Shown here piece after piece: positions 49,351-58,530 of a stretch of 64,000 nucleotides of DNA; the stretch's first letter is position 1; every line of letters starts with the position of its first letter. The DNA is from Pseudomonas sp. LRP2-20. GTDB taxonomy: Bacteria > Pseudomonadota > Gammaproteobacteria > Pseudomonadales > Pseudomonadaceae. A program made the translations under genes and the position numbers. The notes under the pieces were generated by a model. It was not told the origin of the DNA. It did not search any database and was given only the letters and a program-made list of their open reading frames with translations. The stretch is taken from contig NZ_AP025944.1 of NCBI RefSeq assembly GCF_024349685.1, positions 3,788,001-3,852,000 of the forward strand. Direction: 5' to 3'.

Positions 49351-49848
49351 TCAGTTGATCAGCGCATTATAGGACCTCTCGCAGAGCTGGCCCGCTATTC
49401 GGGCTTGGTCATAAGCTTTCGCCAGCTCTCCCGCTCGTGCATCAGCCCGGTCGCGCAGTTCGGAGAGCACCATAGCGGCGCGGGTGGCTGCCTGGCCTCG
49501 GGAGATAGCGGCGGTATCCGTGCCGGGGCAACTGACGGTGGCGGCGAGCTTGGCGCCTTCGTCGCGCAGCCGCTGGCCAGCAGCATCGGCACCAGCAGCG
49601 CCAGCATCAGCAGTCGTTCGTTCTTCCTGGGCATGGGCTCTCGCCTCCTCCTGCGCCTGGGCGCGTCGCTGTTCTTCCTGTCGGGCGCCGCGCTCGCCGA
49701 TCACTTCGGCCAGACGGTCGCCACTGTCACGTTCCGCTGATGCCCGGGCGGCCTCGGCGCGTTCTACTGCCCTGCCGTGCTGGTACATGCCCCAGTAGGA
49801 CGCAAGCAGCACCAGCAGGATCAACGATCTGATTGCCCACGACTTCAT
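49351..49848 (-). CDS. Phage i-spanin (Rz-like, DUF2514)
   Basis: A 165-residue type II membrane protein: one N-terminal anchor (IRSLILLVLLASYWGMYQHG) followed by a long Ala/Glu/Arg-rich coiled coil (RASAERDSGDRLAEVIGERG and onward) in the periplasm. It lies right after the endolysin (four-base overlap), as DUF2514/Rz proteins do. It spans the periplasm with Rz1 to fuse the membranes in the last lysis step. Confidence 0.82.
   Translation of the reverse strand: MKSWAIRSLILLVLLASYWGMYQHGRAVERAEAARASAERDSGDRLAEVIGERGARQEEQRRAQAQEEARAHAQEERTTADAGAAGADAAGQRLRDEGAKLAATVSCPGTDTAAISRGQAATRAAMVLSELRDRADARAGELAKAYDQARIAGQLCERSYNALIN
49395..49634 (-). CDS. Embedded o-spanin (Rz1-like lipoprotein) in the +1 frame of Rz
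   Basis: A 79-residue ORF lying wholly inside the Rz gene in a different frame. It starts MPRKNERLLMLALLVPMLLASGC: a short positively charged n-region, a hydrophobic core and the lipobox LASGC. Proline-rich KAPSSPPPSVAPARIPPLSPE follows. Embedded lipoprotein plus Pro-rich mature chain is the classical Rz1 architecture of lambda. The C-terminal ~25 residues are less typical. Confidence 0.75.
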   Translation of the reverse strand: MPRKNERLLMLALLVPMLLASGCATKAPSSPPPSVAPARIPPLSPEARQPPAPLWCSPNCATGLMHERESWRKLMTKPE

Positions 49849-50297
49849 GCCAAGGCCCTCCGCACACCCTCGTCGATCACCTGGTCCTTGTAGGGGTTGC
49901 CGCCGTTCTCGTGCACGATGATGCCCACGACGGTCTCGCGCAGCACTCGGGGGTTGCTGATGTCGATCGAGTCACGCACGCCGACACCGAGACGCTTGGC
50001 GATGGCCTGGGCGTAGGCAAGGGTGTTGTTCTCGGTCGACGGCGCCCAGCGGCTGATGAACTCGATGGGGGTGTCGATGCCGGGCCGGCCCACACCGGGC
50101 ATGCCGTCCTTGCCCCGGTAGTTCAGCAGCAGTTTGCCCAAGGCACGGATGCCGTTCTCGGCTTCGTCGAAGCGGGCGAAGCGCGGCTTGCCCACGCCCT
50201 CCTCCAGGCCGAGCTGCCCCTGCCACGCATTGCGGGGATTGAAATCGATGTTCCCGGGGTTGTTGTTGCGCACGCCTCGAGCGGTGGATTGGGTCAT
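49845..50297 (-). CDS. Phage muramidase-like endolysin (structural protein P5-like)
   Basis: A 150-residue protein with RGVRNNNPGNIDFNPRNAWQG near the N-terminus, the NNPGNI context found in a family of phage lysozyme/virion muramidase proteins, then RFARFDEAENGIRALGKLLLNY. Its place directly before the spanins indicates the endolysin. No signal peptide or SAR helix is seen, so a separate holin is expected but was not found. GGAGG lies ahead of ATG 50297. Confidence 0.75.
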   Translation of the reverse strand: MTQSTARGVRNNNPGNIDFNPRNAWQGQLGLEEGVGKPRFARFDEAENGIRALGKLLLNYRGKDGMPGVGRPGIDTPIEFISRWAPSTENNTLAYAQAIAKRLGVGVRDSIDISNPRVLRETVVGIIVHENGGNPYKDQVIDEGVRRALA

Positions 50298-50358
50298 GGG
50301 TTTCCTCCAGACAAAAAGAAGCCCGCTCAAGGCGGGCCTGGGTAACTGGCAGCAAATG

Positions 50359-50577
50359 TCATGCAGCTGGCGTTTCTGGTACCGGCTCCGCCGGGTCAGT
50401 CACGGTAATGTCAACCTTGGCGGTGTACTCCTTCAGAATCTGGGCGGTGAACACCTGGGCGGCCGGGAATTGGCTCAAGATCTCCCGTGCGCGGGTATCG
50501 GCCTCTTCCTGAGTGGCGTATCGAGTGTTGTTGGCAGTGTCGTAGGCATTGCTCATGTTTACAGCGACATATGGCAT
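50359..50577 (-). CDS. Small tail-associated prophage protein
   Basis: A 72-residue protein (MPYVAVNMSNAYDTANNTRY at the start, ending PAEPVPETPAA) between the tail genes and the endolysin. GGAGG precedes the ATG. No domain recognised; in related phages small ORFs here are chaperones or holins, but this has no transmembrane segment. Confidence 0.55.
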   Translation of the reverse strand: MPYVAVNMSNAYDTANNTRYATQEEADTRAREILSQFPAAQVFTAQILKEYTAKVDITVTDPAEPVPETPAA

Positions 50578-50601
50578 TTCATGGCCCTCCAGGGCTGGTT
50601 G

Positions 50602-51276
50602 TTAATGACCGGTGACATCCAGGCACATCAAAGTAGGAGCAATCATTGCTGGTGATGCTGGGGGCGGCGCAACTCCCGCGCCTCCAACAGGACGGGACAG
50701 GATCGGGGACTCCCCAACCCCATAAGTTGAAGGGCCGACGCTGACTCCATAGGAGAACATGACCCAGTAAGGGATGCCGGCTTGGGCTGCCCCAACGCTG
50801 CGCTTGGGATAGTTGCCAATGCCAGCGGCGTAGTTGGCCGATGGCCCAGGCCAGCCGATGGTGACGCCACTGCCTGCGCCTCGCACGATGTTTACGGGCC
50901 TCAGGAATCTCGCCGATGAATCAAAGGTCAATACCCCCGAGCTGCTAAATGTCTGAAATCCCGAATTGGAAAAAGGCATGTCCTGATCGGCATATCCATA
51001 AATCCGGATCACAGCCGTTGTCGAGCAGCGAAACCTCCAAGTTGTCCCGACCTTCGACATGAGTGCAATAAAAATTGGTGTATCGCAGGCGAAGAACACT
51101 GAACCGACATGAGCTGGAACACCTATATCGAAGTAATAAGGCGTAGCCACGAACGGTGTACTAAGAGTGCCGAACGGCCCGGTGAAGTCCTGCCGATATG
51201 CAAGAGTAGCTGGACGAACATCTGCGTCGATCTGGAAGATACCGTTGTCAAAGAAGGCTTGGAATCCGGCAGCCAT
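50602..51276 (-). CDS. Phage tail-associated protein (hypothetical)
   Basis: A 224-residue, beta-rich, Gly/Ser/Pro-containing protein (MAAGFQAFFDNGIFQIDADV at the start). Its ATG overlaps the stop of the upstream ORF (TAATG). Position directly downstream of J and the beta-rich composition suggest a tail-fibre or tip accessory protein. No domain recognised. Confidence 0.6.
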   Translation of the reverse strand: MAAGFQAFFDNGIFQIDADVRPATLAYRQDFTGPFGTLSTPFVATPYYFDIGVPAHVGSVFFACDTPIFIALMSKVGTTWRFRCSTTAVIRIYGYADQDMPFSNSGFQTFSSSGVLTFDSSARFLRPVNIVRGAGSGVTIGWPGPSANYAAGIGNYPKRSVGAAQAGIPYWVMFSYGVSVGPSTYGVGESPILSRPVGGAGVAPPPASPAMIAPTLMCLDVTGH

Positions 51277-51590
51277 TAGAACGTCCCTACCCTAACAACA
51301 ACACTTCGACGCGGGACAGTCACGCCGCGATATTGCCAGTCTACAAAGCCCCACGATACTGTCGTTCCATTTATAGCAACGTTAGGGTAGGCGTACAGAT
51401 TCGCAAGATCGATGTCGGCCGAATTATCTTCCACAAAGAAAAATGGCTCACCTCCGAGCCCCAAGCTTGCTACCCCGATAGCCCCGTCAGCCGTTCCAGT
51501 CTCGAAAGCAAAGGTTATACGCGCCATGCGGCTCGTTGCGTCCATGACGAGCCGGCCTTGGGCGTCCCATATTTGCATACCTTGCGGCAT
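51276..51590 (-). CDS. Phage tail-associated protein (hypothetical)
   Basis: A 104-residue protein: MPQGMQIWDAQGRLVMDATS at the start, an IWD-G-L-D pattern common in phage proteins encoded after gpJ. AAGGA lies eight bases before the ATG and it begins 23 bases after the J stop. It is probably a small tail-tip component. Confidence 0.62.
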   Translation of the reverse strand: MPQGMQIWDAQGRLVMDATSRMARITFAFETGTADGAIGVASLGLGGEPFFFVEDNSADIDLANLYAYPNVAINGTTVSWGFVDWQYRGVTVPRRSVVVRVGTF

Positions 51591-51613
51591 TGGTTAATTC
51601 CTTCTTTGACTAG

Positions 51614-54600
51614 TCAGCCCCAGACGCCCATGCGGACTCGACGAACACCATCAACCACAATATCAATTCCGTCACGATTGATGACGGTGTAAGTTGCCTG
51701 CCTGGTGGGGTGAACCATAATTATCTGCCCTCCATTGAAGTCCAATCGTAATATTGGCTCACCAAAGTTCGAATAGGCAGCCGACGTCAGAAGCTGCCCC
51801 ACAACGCCATTAACAATGGTCGCCTTCGAAATAAAGGCCTCATTGAGGAAGACTTGCCCGCCTTGTACGGCAAACGGGGACACAAACCCATTGCCAGCTG
51901 GATTCAATATCGCGAACTTGTCAGCCATCACAGCGAACGTCGATTGCAGCACACCGCCGCTGTTCTCCACGCCCAGGCCGAAGCCTGCTGCGACGTACTG
52001 CCCGCCGGCAGTGACCTGGAGTTTCACCGAGTACGAGGCGTTGACCTTGCCGTTGAGCGTGGTCTGGGCCTGCGACACCTGCTGGATGGAGGCGGCGTTG
52101 TTGCCGACCGACGTCTGCAGGCCGCTGAGCTGCTGCGCCTGGGCGCTCAGATCGCTGCCCTGCTGCGTGACCTTCGAGTCAAGCGACGACACTGCTCGGC
52201 TGGATGCTGAAGGTCCTACTCGACCAACAACGATCCAGTCGACATCAAACACCCCTCCGCTGGTACTCCCCAGATCGAGGCGCAGGCGGGTAATGGTGTT
52301 ATCCACCCAGTCAGTACCTCCTGAAGCCAGGTTGGCCATGTCCCACTCAACCACCGCCGACTGCCCAACTACCAGGTTTGGGTTGGCTGCAACTGCCCGG
52401 TAGCTCCCGGCAAAGCCGTGGCCGGCGGTTTGGTAGAAGAGTTGGCCATCCCAATCCGTGGCGGCACCAGCGCGCCGGGTAATTCGCGCTCGGATGCGAC
52501 TGTACAAGCCTCCGGTGATAGACAGCGTTGCCGCCGTGCCGCTCTGGAGTTGTGGGTCCGCGCTGGTGGCAGTGATCTTGATGAATCCTGCCCCCTGAGC
52601 GAGGGTTGCGCCCGCAGCTACCCAGCCTTCAGTTGTGCTATCGAACTGCCACAGCGCATCCGGTGCCGGGTCAAGGCCAGAGGATCCAAGCGCGCCCTGG
52701 ACTTCCCCGACACTGTTGTTCAGTTCGGTGATCCTGGTGGACTGACTAGAGAGCGCCCCCTCCGCCGCCGTCACACGGTTGGTCACCGCGTCCAGAGCAG
52801 ATGCCGAAGCTTTCGTGGCCAGGCCATTGGTGGTGCTGTTCACTGCGTTTTCCAGGGTCGTGGTGCGGCTTGCAACGCTGGCCAGCGTCCCTCCCTGCTG
52901 ACTGACCTGTGAGGACAGGCCATCCACCGCGGCCGACGTGGCGGCGTTGTCGGCCGCGTTTACCTGACCATTGTCCCGCCATCCGCCTGCCCTGGAGGCG
53001 TACTCCAGCTGAGGCCTGGCGATCTCGAACGTCCCGTTTACCGCTGCCGAGGTTGGAGCAAATATACGAAAGTAAGTGACCGCTTTGACCGTGCCTGCCG
53101 GGGCTGTGGCTGTGAGTTGAACCCTCACCCCGCCTACAGAAATAGCTGTTAGCACTGTCGATGGCGTAGAAATGACGGTGCCGGCAGCGTTCAGGAACTG
53201 GATGTACAGCCTGGCCGACAACAGCCCCGAGTCGCTCATCCTCCTGAAGTAAGCCGACGAGGTTACAACCTGACCCTCACCAACAGCAGGCCGCCGTGCA
53301 GCGGTCGGGATCAACGACAGGTAAGGCGTTGTGTTGGTCACGCCGGTTACAGCAGATCTGAATGCCCTCTCGGCCGGGTTCAGCCACGAAACCACCATGC
53401 TTGGGTTGTTTACCGCAGCGCCTTCGCGCTGCCAGCCATCAGGAACAGAGGCATCACTGGTGTTCACCTTCACAAATGACGGGTTGTACAGCAGGTTCTC
53501 GCCGCCGATATCGCCAATTGAGTTGTCCAGCTGGGTGAGTTGGCTGGATGCGCTGGTCAGCCCCTGTTCCGTAGCCGCCACGCGCCCCGTCAGGGCTGTC
53601 GTGGCCGCAGCATTGGCCGCGATAGTGGCATCGGAGACGGCATTGTTGTCGCGCCAGCCGGACATCACAGAACCCTGCTCCAGCTGGACCCGATCAAACT
53701 CCACAAAACCTGAGGAAACCGATGCAGTGCCCACTATCCGCAGATAGACCGTCATGTAAGCACCCGTCGTCGGCATGGTATGTGTGACGGTTACCCTCTG
53801 CCAGCTATCCGTCAACAACCCACCACCACCCTTGTTACCGGAGCCAACCATACTGCTGTTGTAGGTGATGACGTAGATTTCATACCTCGCCCCTACCGTC
53901 CCTCTCACATGCGCGGACAAGGTGAAAGTGTCGCCTGGACTGATCCTAACTCGGTACTGTGCGGTAGGAGCTATCTCCGCGTAGGCCGATGTCGACAGGC
54001 TCGTGCAATCGATCCTTTGTGCTCTCCCTGCTGGGTCAAGGGTTGACGCAACCAGTGAATAGGTTCTGCCAGATGCGTTACCCTGGCCAAACCACCCATC
54101 TGCTACAGCCCCGCTCCCGGCTTCAAATGAGGGGTTGTAGAGGAGATTCTCGCTACCGATCTGGTTCAGCGACGTGTTGATGTTGGTGATCGCCTGTCCA
54201 GTGGCAGTGATCGCCGCGCCCTGCTGATCCACGGTGTTGGTCAGGGACTGAACCGTCGAGGCATCGGCCTTGGTCGCCACCTGGGTGAGCGCACTGGCAG
54301 CTGCAGCGGCGGCGTCCGTTGCCACCTTGTCCGTCACGGCCACCCACGCCGATCCGTTCCAACGCTTTGGCGTGTTGGCGGTGCCCGTGGTATCGATCCA
54401 GAGGTTCTGGGCCAAGCGCTTGTCGGCCGAGGGTGCGGTCGAGCCGTAGATCACCTCGCCTTTCGCGCCAGCTGCGGTGGCAGCCGCCTGAGCGGCTTGC
54501 TGCGCTGCCGTGACGTTCTGGTTCGTGGTCGTCAGGCTGTTGTTGAGGCCGGTGATGGCCTGGCCCTGCGAAGACAGCGCGCCTTCGGCGTCGGTCACCC

Positions 54601-57600
54601 TGGTGGTCAGGCTCTGCACCACAGATGCGTCGGCTTTGGTCTGAGCAACCGCCAGGGCGTTGGCCGCCGCAGCAGCGGCATCGGTGGCCACCTTGTCGGT
54701 CACGGCTACCCAGGCGGTGCCGCTCCAGCGCTTTGGAGTGTTCGCGTTGCCCGTAGTATCGATCCACAGGTTCTGCGCCAGGCGATCGGCGACAGCCGGC
54801 GCCGCCGACTGAACGATAACCTTGCCCTTGCCGCCGGCCAGCGTTGCCGCGTCCTGGGCGGCCTGCTGCGCTGCTGCGACATTTCCATTGGTGGTGGTCA
54901 GACCCGACTGCAGGCCGGTGATCTGCTGTGCCTGGGCCGTCGAGGTGCCTTCCAGGGTCTGCACCTTGGTTTCGACGGTCTGCACGCGCGCGGCCATGCC
55001 ATTGGCAGCCTGCACAGCTTGACCGATGTCGGTCCAGTAGGTGGCGCTCGGCGGCGAGTTGCCAGCGGGCACGTCGACCTTGGCCTGGTACAGACGGCCG
55101 TCTTCGCCCAGCACACTCTGGCCTGTGGTGTAAGCCTGATCGGGCTTGTACGGCATCGAGTCGGCCAGGTCGGCGATCGTGTCGATCTGCTGCTGCAGCT
55201 CGTTCTGCACCTCATTGACGTGGTTGTTCACGTCGCTGATCTGCTCGTCCAGTTCGCTGCGGACTTCGCCCAGACGCTCATTGACCGAGCCTGGCCCGTC
55301 CTTGTCGATCAGGTCGATTCGGTCGGTCAGTTCCTTGCCCAGGTGGCTCTCAAGAATCTCGCCAGTGATCTGCTCCAGAATCGGCGACGGATCCGCGCTG
55401 GCTATGCCGGATATCGCGGTCGGCGCGACGGGGAAGAACGGCCCGAGGTTGCCGGTACGGTCCACCAGCCGCGCCCAGAAAAAGAACCGCTGCCCGGCAC
55501 GAAGGCCCTGCATGACGTAGTCCTGCTGCGGGTACGCCAGGTCGGCCAGCTTGGTGGCCGCCTCGAGGTCGGTGCCCTCGCTGTACCAAATCTCGGTGCG
55601 CTGCGTGTCCTCGGCACCGACCGGGAAGCCCCAGGAGATTTTGATGCCGAACAGCAGGCTTTCGGTGTTGAGGAAGGTCACCGCTGGCGGCAGGCCCTCC
55701 TTGCCGTTCAGTTGCGTCAGGATCGAGCTTTTCCAGATCGAGGTGATGTCGAACGCGCTGACCGCACGCACGCGGGCCAGGTAGGCACCAGCGTAAATGC
55801 CAACCACATCGACAGAGGCCGCCCCGGTGCGCTGCAGGCGGATCCAGTTGCCGTTGTCCTTGCGCCATTCCACGTCGTAGGCGACGGCGCCCTCAACGGC
55901 CGGCCAAGCGATGGTCATGGTGCTGACCGCGATACCTTGGTCGATCATGTGCGCCGACGACAGTGTGACGCTGGCCGGCGGCTGCACGGTCGTGACCGGG
56001 ATGACGCTGATCGGGCGCTCGTCCAGCTTGGCGCCCGTGTCGATGGCCGCGAATTTGCTCGGGTTGAACTCAAGCGCGGTGATCTCGTATTCACCCTCCT
56101 GGGTGCGCACGGTCTTCAGCACGCGGAACAGCTGGACCGCCAGGTCGTCGTAGTCGATCGCCCACTGCAGCTCAGGTTCTGGCTGCACGCTGTACGCGGT
56201 GGTCACGGTTACTGCGCGGCCGGCGACAGACTGCACGGTGCGCGCCTGGGCGGTCCCGTTCGGCAGGTTCAGGATCAGGCGGTCCCCGGCCTTGATCGGT
56301 GTGTCACGGTCCAGCGTCACGACGCGTCCGGCTGCCGACGAGATCCGGCCACCGTTCGGCCGGCCCGCCACCAGTTCATCAGCCACCGGGATCACGTAGC
56401 CCGGCAGCGGGATACGGCCTTCCATGCCGGTCTTGAAAGTGACGGTGCGATCCTGGCTGTTGCTCAGCAGAGCCCATTTACCGCGGCGCTGAGCCTCGGA
56501 AGCACGGGTGCAACCGATGGCAGAGATCTCCACCGGGCGGTCCCGGTACCGGCGCTGGAGCGCGTTATCGGTCACCGGGATGACGTCGGTGTCGTAGTTG
56601 TTGGCTGGATTATCGTAGCTGACCAAGGCCCGGCTGTAGTGGGTGTTGCGCTCGGCGCCGCCATAGACGAAGTCACCGTCGATGACGTTGGCCCGGGTGA
56701 ACACGTAGTCGATGTCCCGGGCGCGCGGCATGTCCGCCTGCATGAACAGCGAGCCGTGGGCCCAGTACACCATGCCGCGGTAGATGGCCGCCAAGTCACG
56801 GAGCAGCGTCCAGGCCTCGGCGCGGCCCTGTAGGTTCATGTCGCACAGGTAGCGCGGCTCTTGGCCACCCACGCCGTCCGGCACCATCTGGTCGCAGTAC
56901 TGGGCGATGCGGTACATCTCCCACTTGTCGACCATCCACGACTTGATGCGCTTGCCCAGGCCAAAACGATCCTCGACGCACAGGCCGTAGGTCACGAATG
57001 CAGGGTTGTTGGTCCAGGCCTGCTTGAAAGTGCCATCCCACACGCCGGAGTAGGTGCGCCCCACCGGGTCGTAGTTGCTCGGCACGGGCCAGCGCCTGGC
57101 CTTGCATTTCACTGTCACCGACGGGATGTTCTGGAACTGCTGGGCATCGAACTCGATGTACAGCAGAGCGGTGTTTGGGTACCGCAATTTCTCGTCAATG
57201 ATCTCGGTGTAACCGGCGATGGTCATCGTGTCAGCGATGGTGCCGCTGTTGGCGTTCGGAGTGATCCGGCGAACGCGCAGCATCCAGCCGGAGGTGGCCG
57301 CCGGCAGGTTCACACGCACCGAGCGCTGGTAGCCGTTGGTGGTTTTGCCGTCTACGGCGCCGAGGTGGGCTTCCACGTACGCGCCGCCGTCAGTGGCCAC
57401 ATCGATGGCGTATTCGATGCGGTAGCCGTTGGTGTTGCCGCTGCTGTCCTGCTGTACCAGGCGCGGCCAGGACATGCGCACACGGACCGCAGAAAGCTGC
57501 GTGTTGCTCAACGCCCGGCTGAAGGGGTTGTCGCTGCGCAGCTCGACGTTCACCGTGGTCTCGTTCTCGATCGCAGGAATACCCTGGATGTAGTCCTGCT

Positions 57601-57850
57601 CCACAGAGCCGGGGCGCCACTCCCACTTCACACCGGGGAAGTTTACATTGCCGCCAGCATCCATGATCGGCGTGTTGTCGAGGTAGATATCGCGGTCGGT
57701 CGGCGTGCCGTCAAACTCTCCCTCACCTACGGCCAGCAGAATGCTAGCGATGTTGGTCGACTGCAGGCTGTCCGGTGCCTCAACAGGCGTCTTCGGCTTG
57801 CTACTGCCGCCTTTCGCGCCAGCAACTTCCAAGTGCTCTGCTACCCCCAT
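51614..57850 (-). CDS. Tail-tip host-specificity protein J
   Basis: A 2,078-residue gpJ homologue. The N-terminal half (to ~800) holds the phage_tail_3/FN3-type scaffold (PTDRDIYLDNTPIMDAGG near residue 50; NYDTDVIPVTDNALQRRYRD). A helical linker (~880-1030) is followed by two copies of an Asn-Leu-Trp-Ile-Asp cassette (RLAQNLWIDTTG) near 1060 and 1180. Two modules beginning ENLLYNPSF and ending GWRDN come next, then a third jelly-roll-like region and a C-terminal DUF1983-type fibre domain. The ATG at 57850 (GGAGAAAAGT upstream) is preferred to 57976. It recognises the host receptor. Confidence 0.93.
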   Translation of the reverse strand: MGVAEHLEVAGAKGGSSKPKTPVEAPDSLQSTNIASILLAVGEGEFDGTPTDRDIYLDNTPIMDAGGNVNFPGVKWEWRPGSVEQDYIQGIPAIENETTVNVELRSDNPFSRALSNTQLSAVRVRMSWPRLVQQDSSGNTNGYRIEYAIDVATDGGAYVEAHLGAVDGKTTNGYQRSVRVNLPAATSGWMLRVRRITPNANSGTIADTMTIAGYTEIIDEKLRYPNTALLYIEFDAQQFQNIPSVTVKCKARRWPVPSNYDPVGRTYSGVWDGTFKQAWTNNPAFVTYGLCVEDRFGLGKRIKSWMVDKWEMYRIAQYCDQMVPDGVGGQEPRYLCDMNLQGRAEAWTLLRDLAAIYRGMVYWAHGSLFMQADMPRARDIDYVFTRANVIDGDFVYGGAERNTHYSRALVSYDNPANNYDTDVIPVTDNALQRRYRDRPVEISAIGCTRASEAQRRGKWALLSNSQDRTVTFKTGMEGRIPLPGYVIPVADELVAGRPNGGRISSAAGRVVTLDRDTPIKAGDRLILNLPNGTAQARTVQSVAGRAVTVTTAYSVQPEPELQWAIDYDDLAVQLFRVLKTVRTQEGEYEITALEFNPSKFAAIDTGAKLDERPISVIPVTTVQPPASVTLSSAHMIDQGIAVSTMTIAWPAVEGAVAYDVEWRKDNGNWIRLQRTGAASVDVVGIYAGAYLARVRAVSAFDITSIWKSSILTQLNGKEGLPPAVTFLNTESLLFGIKISWGFPVGAEDTQRTEIWYSEGTDLEAATKLADLAYPQQDYVMQGLRAGQRFFFWARLVDRTGNLGPFFPVAPTAISGIASADPSPILEQITGEILESHLGKELTDRIDLIDKDGPGSVNERLGEVRSELDEQISDVNNHVNEVQNELQQQIDTIADLADSMPYKPDQAYTTGQSVLGEDGRLYQAKVDVPAGNSPPSATYWTDIGQAVQAANGMAARVQTVETKVQTLEGTSTAQAQQITGLQSGLTTTNGNVAAAQQAAQDAATLAGGKGKVIVQSAAPAVADRLAQNLWIDTTGNANTPKRWSGTAWVAVTDKVATDAAAAAANALAVAQTKADASVVQSLTTRVTDAEGALSSQGQAITGLNNSLTTTNQNVTAAQQAAQAAATAAGAKGEVIYGSTAPSADKRLAQNLWIDTTGTANTPKRWNGSAWVAVTDKVATDAAAAAASALTQVATKADASTVQSLTNTVDQQGAAITATGQAITNINTSLNQIGSENLLYNPSFEAGSGAVADGWFGQGNASGRTYSLVASTLDPAGRAQRIDCTSLSTSAYAEIAPTAQYRVRISPGDTFTLSAHVRGTVGARYEIYVITYNSSMVGSGNKGGGGLLTDSWQRVTVTHTMPTTGAYMTVYLRIVGTASVSSGFVEFDRVQLEQGSVMSGWRDNNAVSDATIAANAAATTALTGRVAATEQGLTSASSQLTQLDNSIGDIGGENLLYNPSFVKVNTSDASVPDGWQREGAAVNNPSMVVSWLNPAERAFRSAVTGVTNTTPYLSLIPTAARRPAVGEGQVVTSSAYFRRMSDSGLLSARLYIQFLNAAGTVISTPSTVLTAISVGGVRVQLTATAPAGTVKAVTYFRIFAPTSAAVNGTFEIARPQLEYASRAGGWRDNGQVNAADNAATSAAVDGLSSQVSQQGGTLASVASRTTTLENAVNSTTNGLATKASASALDAVTNRVTAAEGALSSQSTRITELNNSVGEVQGALGSSGLDPAPDALWQFDSTTEGWVAAGATLAQGAGFIKITATSADPQLQSGTAATLSITGGLYSRIRARITRRAGAATDWDGQLFYQTAGHGFAGSYRAVAANPNLVVGQSAVVEWDMANLASGGTDWVDNTITRLRLDLGSTSGGVFDVDWIVVGRVGPSASSRAVSSLDSKVTQQGSDLSAQAQQLSGLQTSVGNNAASIQQVSQAQTTLNGKVNASYSVKLQVTAGGQYVAAGFGLGVENSGGVLQSTFAVMADKFAILNPAGNGFVSPFAVQGGQVFLNEAFISKATIVNGVVGQLLTSAAYSNFGEPILRLDFNGGQIIMVHPTRQATYTVINRDGIDIVVDGVRRVRMGVWG
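52965..54155 (-). repeat. Tandem receptor-binding-like modules in gene J
   Basis: Two modules of about 170-180 residues each begin with ENLLYNPSF and end with GWRDN (54155 to ~53650 and ~53505 to ~52965). Their interior sequences are far diverged, so only the edges are shared. This looks like a module duplication followed by receptor-driven divergence. Confidence 0.6.
54270..54830 (-). repeat. Duplicated NLWIDTTG cassette in gene J
   Basis: Two ~120-codon cassettes carry RLAQNLWIDTTG, then NTPKRW and VAVTDKVATDAAAAA; DNA identity between the copies is high near 54340-54425 and 54710-54790. Coiled-coil Ala-rich spacers surround them. It probably arose by tandem duplication. Confidence 0.7.
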
Positions 57851-57906
57851 ACTTTTCTCCAGGCAAAAAGAAACCGCCCGCAGGCGGCTTGTTGGTTGTG
57901 ATGACG

Positions 57907-58491
57907 CTACGTCTTGTCTTCTGCGCGAATCGAGGCGGAAATAACAGCACCGCCCCAGCGGCGCTCGCCGATGCAAATCGGGACTGGGTTGCCGCTGGCA
58001 GTAGTGTTCTTGGCACTGCCGAAGGCGTAACTCGGCAGGTTCTCGGGTGCAGCGCTTTGTGATAAACCCTTCGCTTGGGGGCTGAGCATTTGGATGACGC
58101 CACCAGCGACCAGTGCAATGCCTATCTGCAAGGTAGGGGCGCCAAAGAAGCTAGCCACGATCAGTACCACTCCGATTATTGTCTGAAGCACTCCGCCGCG
58201 CTTACTCCCTTCCACTACGGGAACGATACGGACCTCTTGGGTTCCACGGCGCCCTAAGTCATCCATACCCACATTCTTCCGGTTACGAAAAATGGCGAAC
58301 CGCATTCCCATCCCGCTGAGTCGCTTAATCTCAGCCTCAAATCCGTCAAGTGTCGCCTTCAACGCGCCGAAGGCTTCACTCGTTGTCCCCTCCTCGAGCT
58401 TTCTGCGATGCACCCGACCAAACCTCTGAGCAAGCGACCCGGAAAGCTTGATTGTTGTCATCGGGTCGTAGTGCGCGGCTGATGCTGTCAT
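57907..58491 (-). CDS. Phage tail assembly protein I
   Basis: A 194-residue gpI homologue: TTIKLSGSLAQRFGRVHRRK at the N-terminus (beta-grasp-like part), a hydrophobic hairpin (TIIGVVLIVASFFGAPTLQIGIALVAGGV) and a Ser/Ala linker ending NPVPICIGERRWGGAVIS. GAGGAAACT precedes ATG 58491. In lambda, I follows K directly; here a two-gene insert separates them. Confidence 0.87.
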   Translation of the reverse strand: MTASAAHYDPMTTIKLSGSLAQRFGRVHRRKLEEGTTSEAFGALKATLDGFEAEIKRLSGMGMRFAIFRNRKNVGMDDLGRRGTQEVRIVPVVEGSKRGGVLQTIIGVVLIVASFFGAPTLQIGIALVAGGVIQMLSPQAKGLSQSAAPENLPSYAFGSAKNTTASGNPVPICIGERRWGGAVISASIRAEDKT

Positions 58492-58530
58492 AGTTTCCTC
58501 AGGCATTAAAAAACCGCCCGAAGGCGGCAG

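Noticed and set aside
54497..56833. 778-codon plus-strand open frame opposite gene J
   Set aside because: It is antisense to the clear J coding frame, has Arg/His/Gly-rich composition typical of GC-rich mirror frames and no domain.
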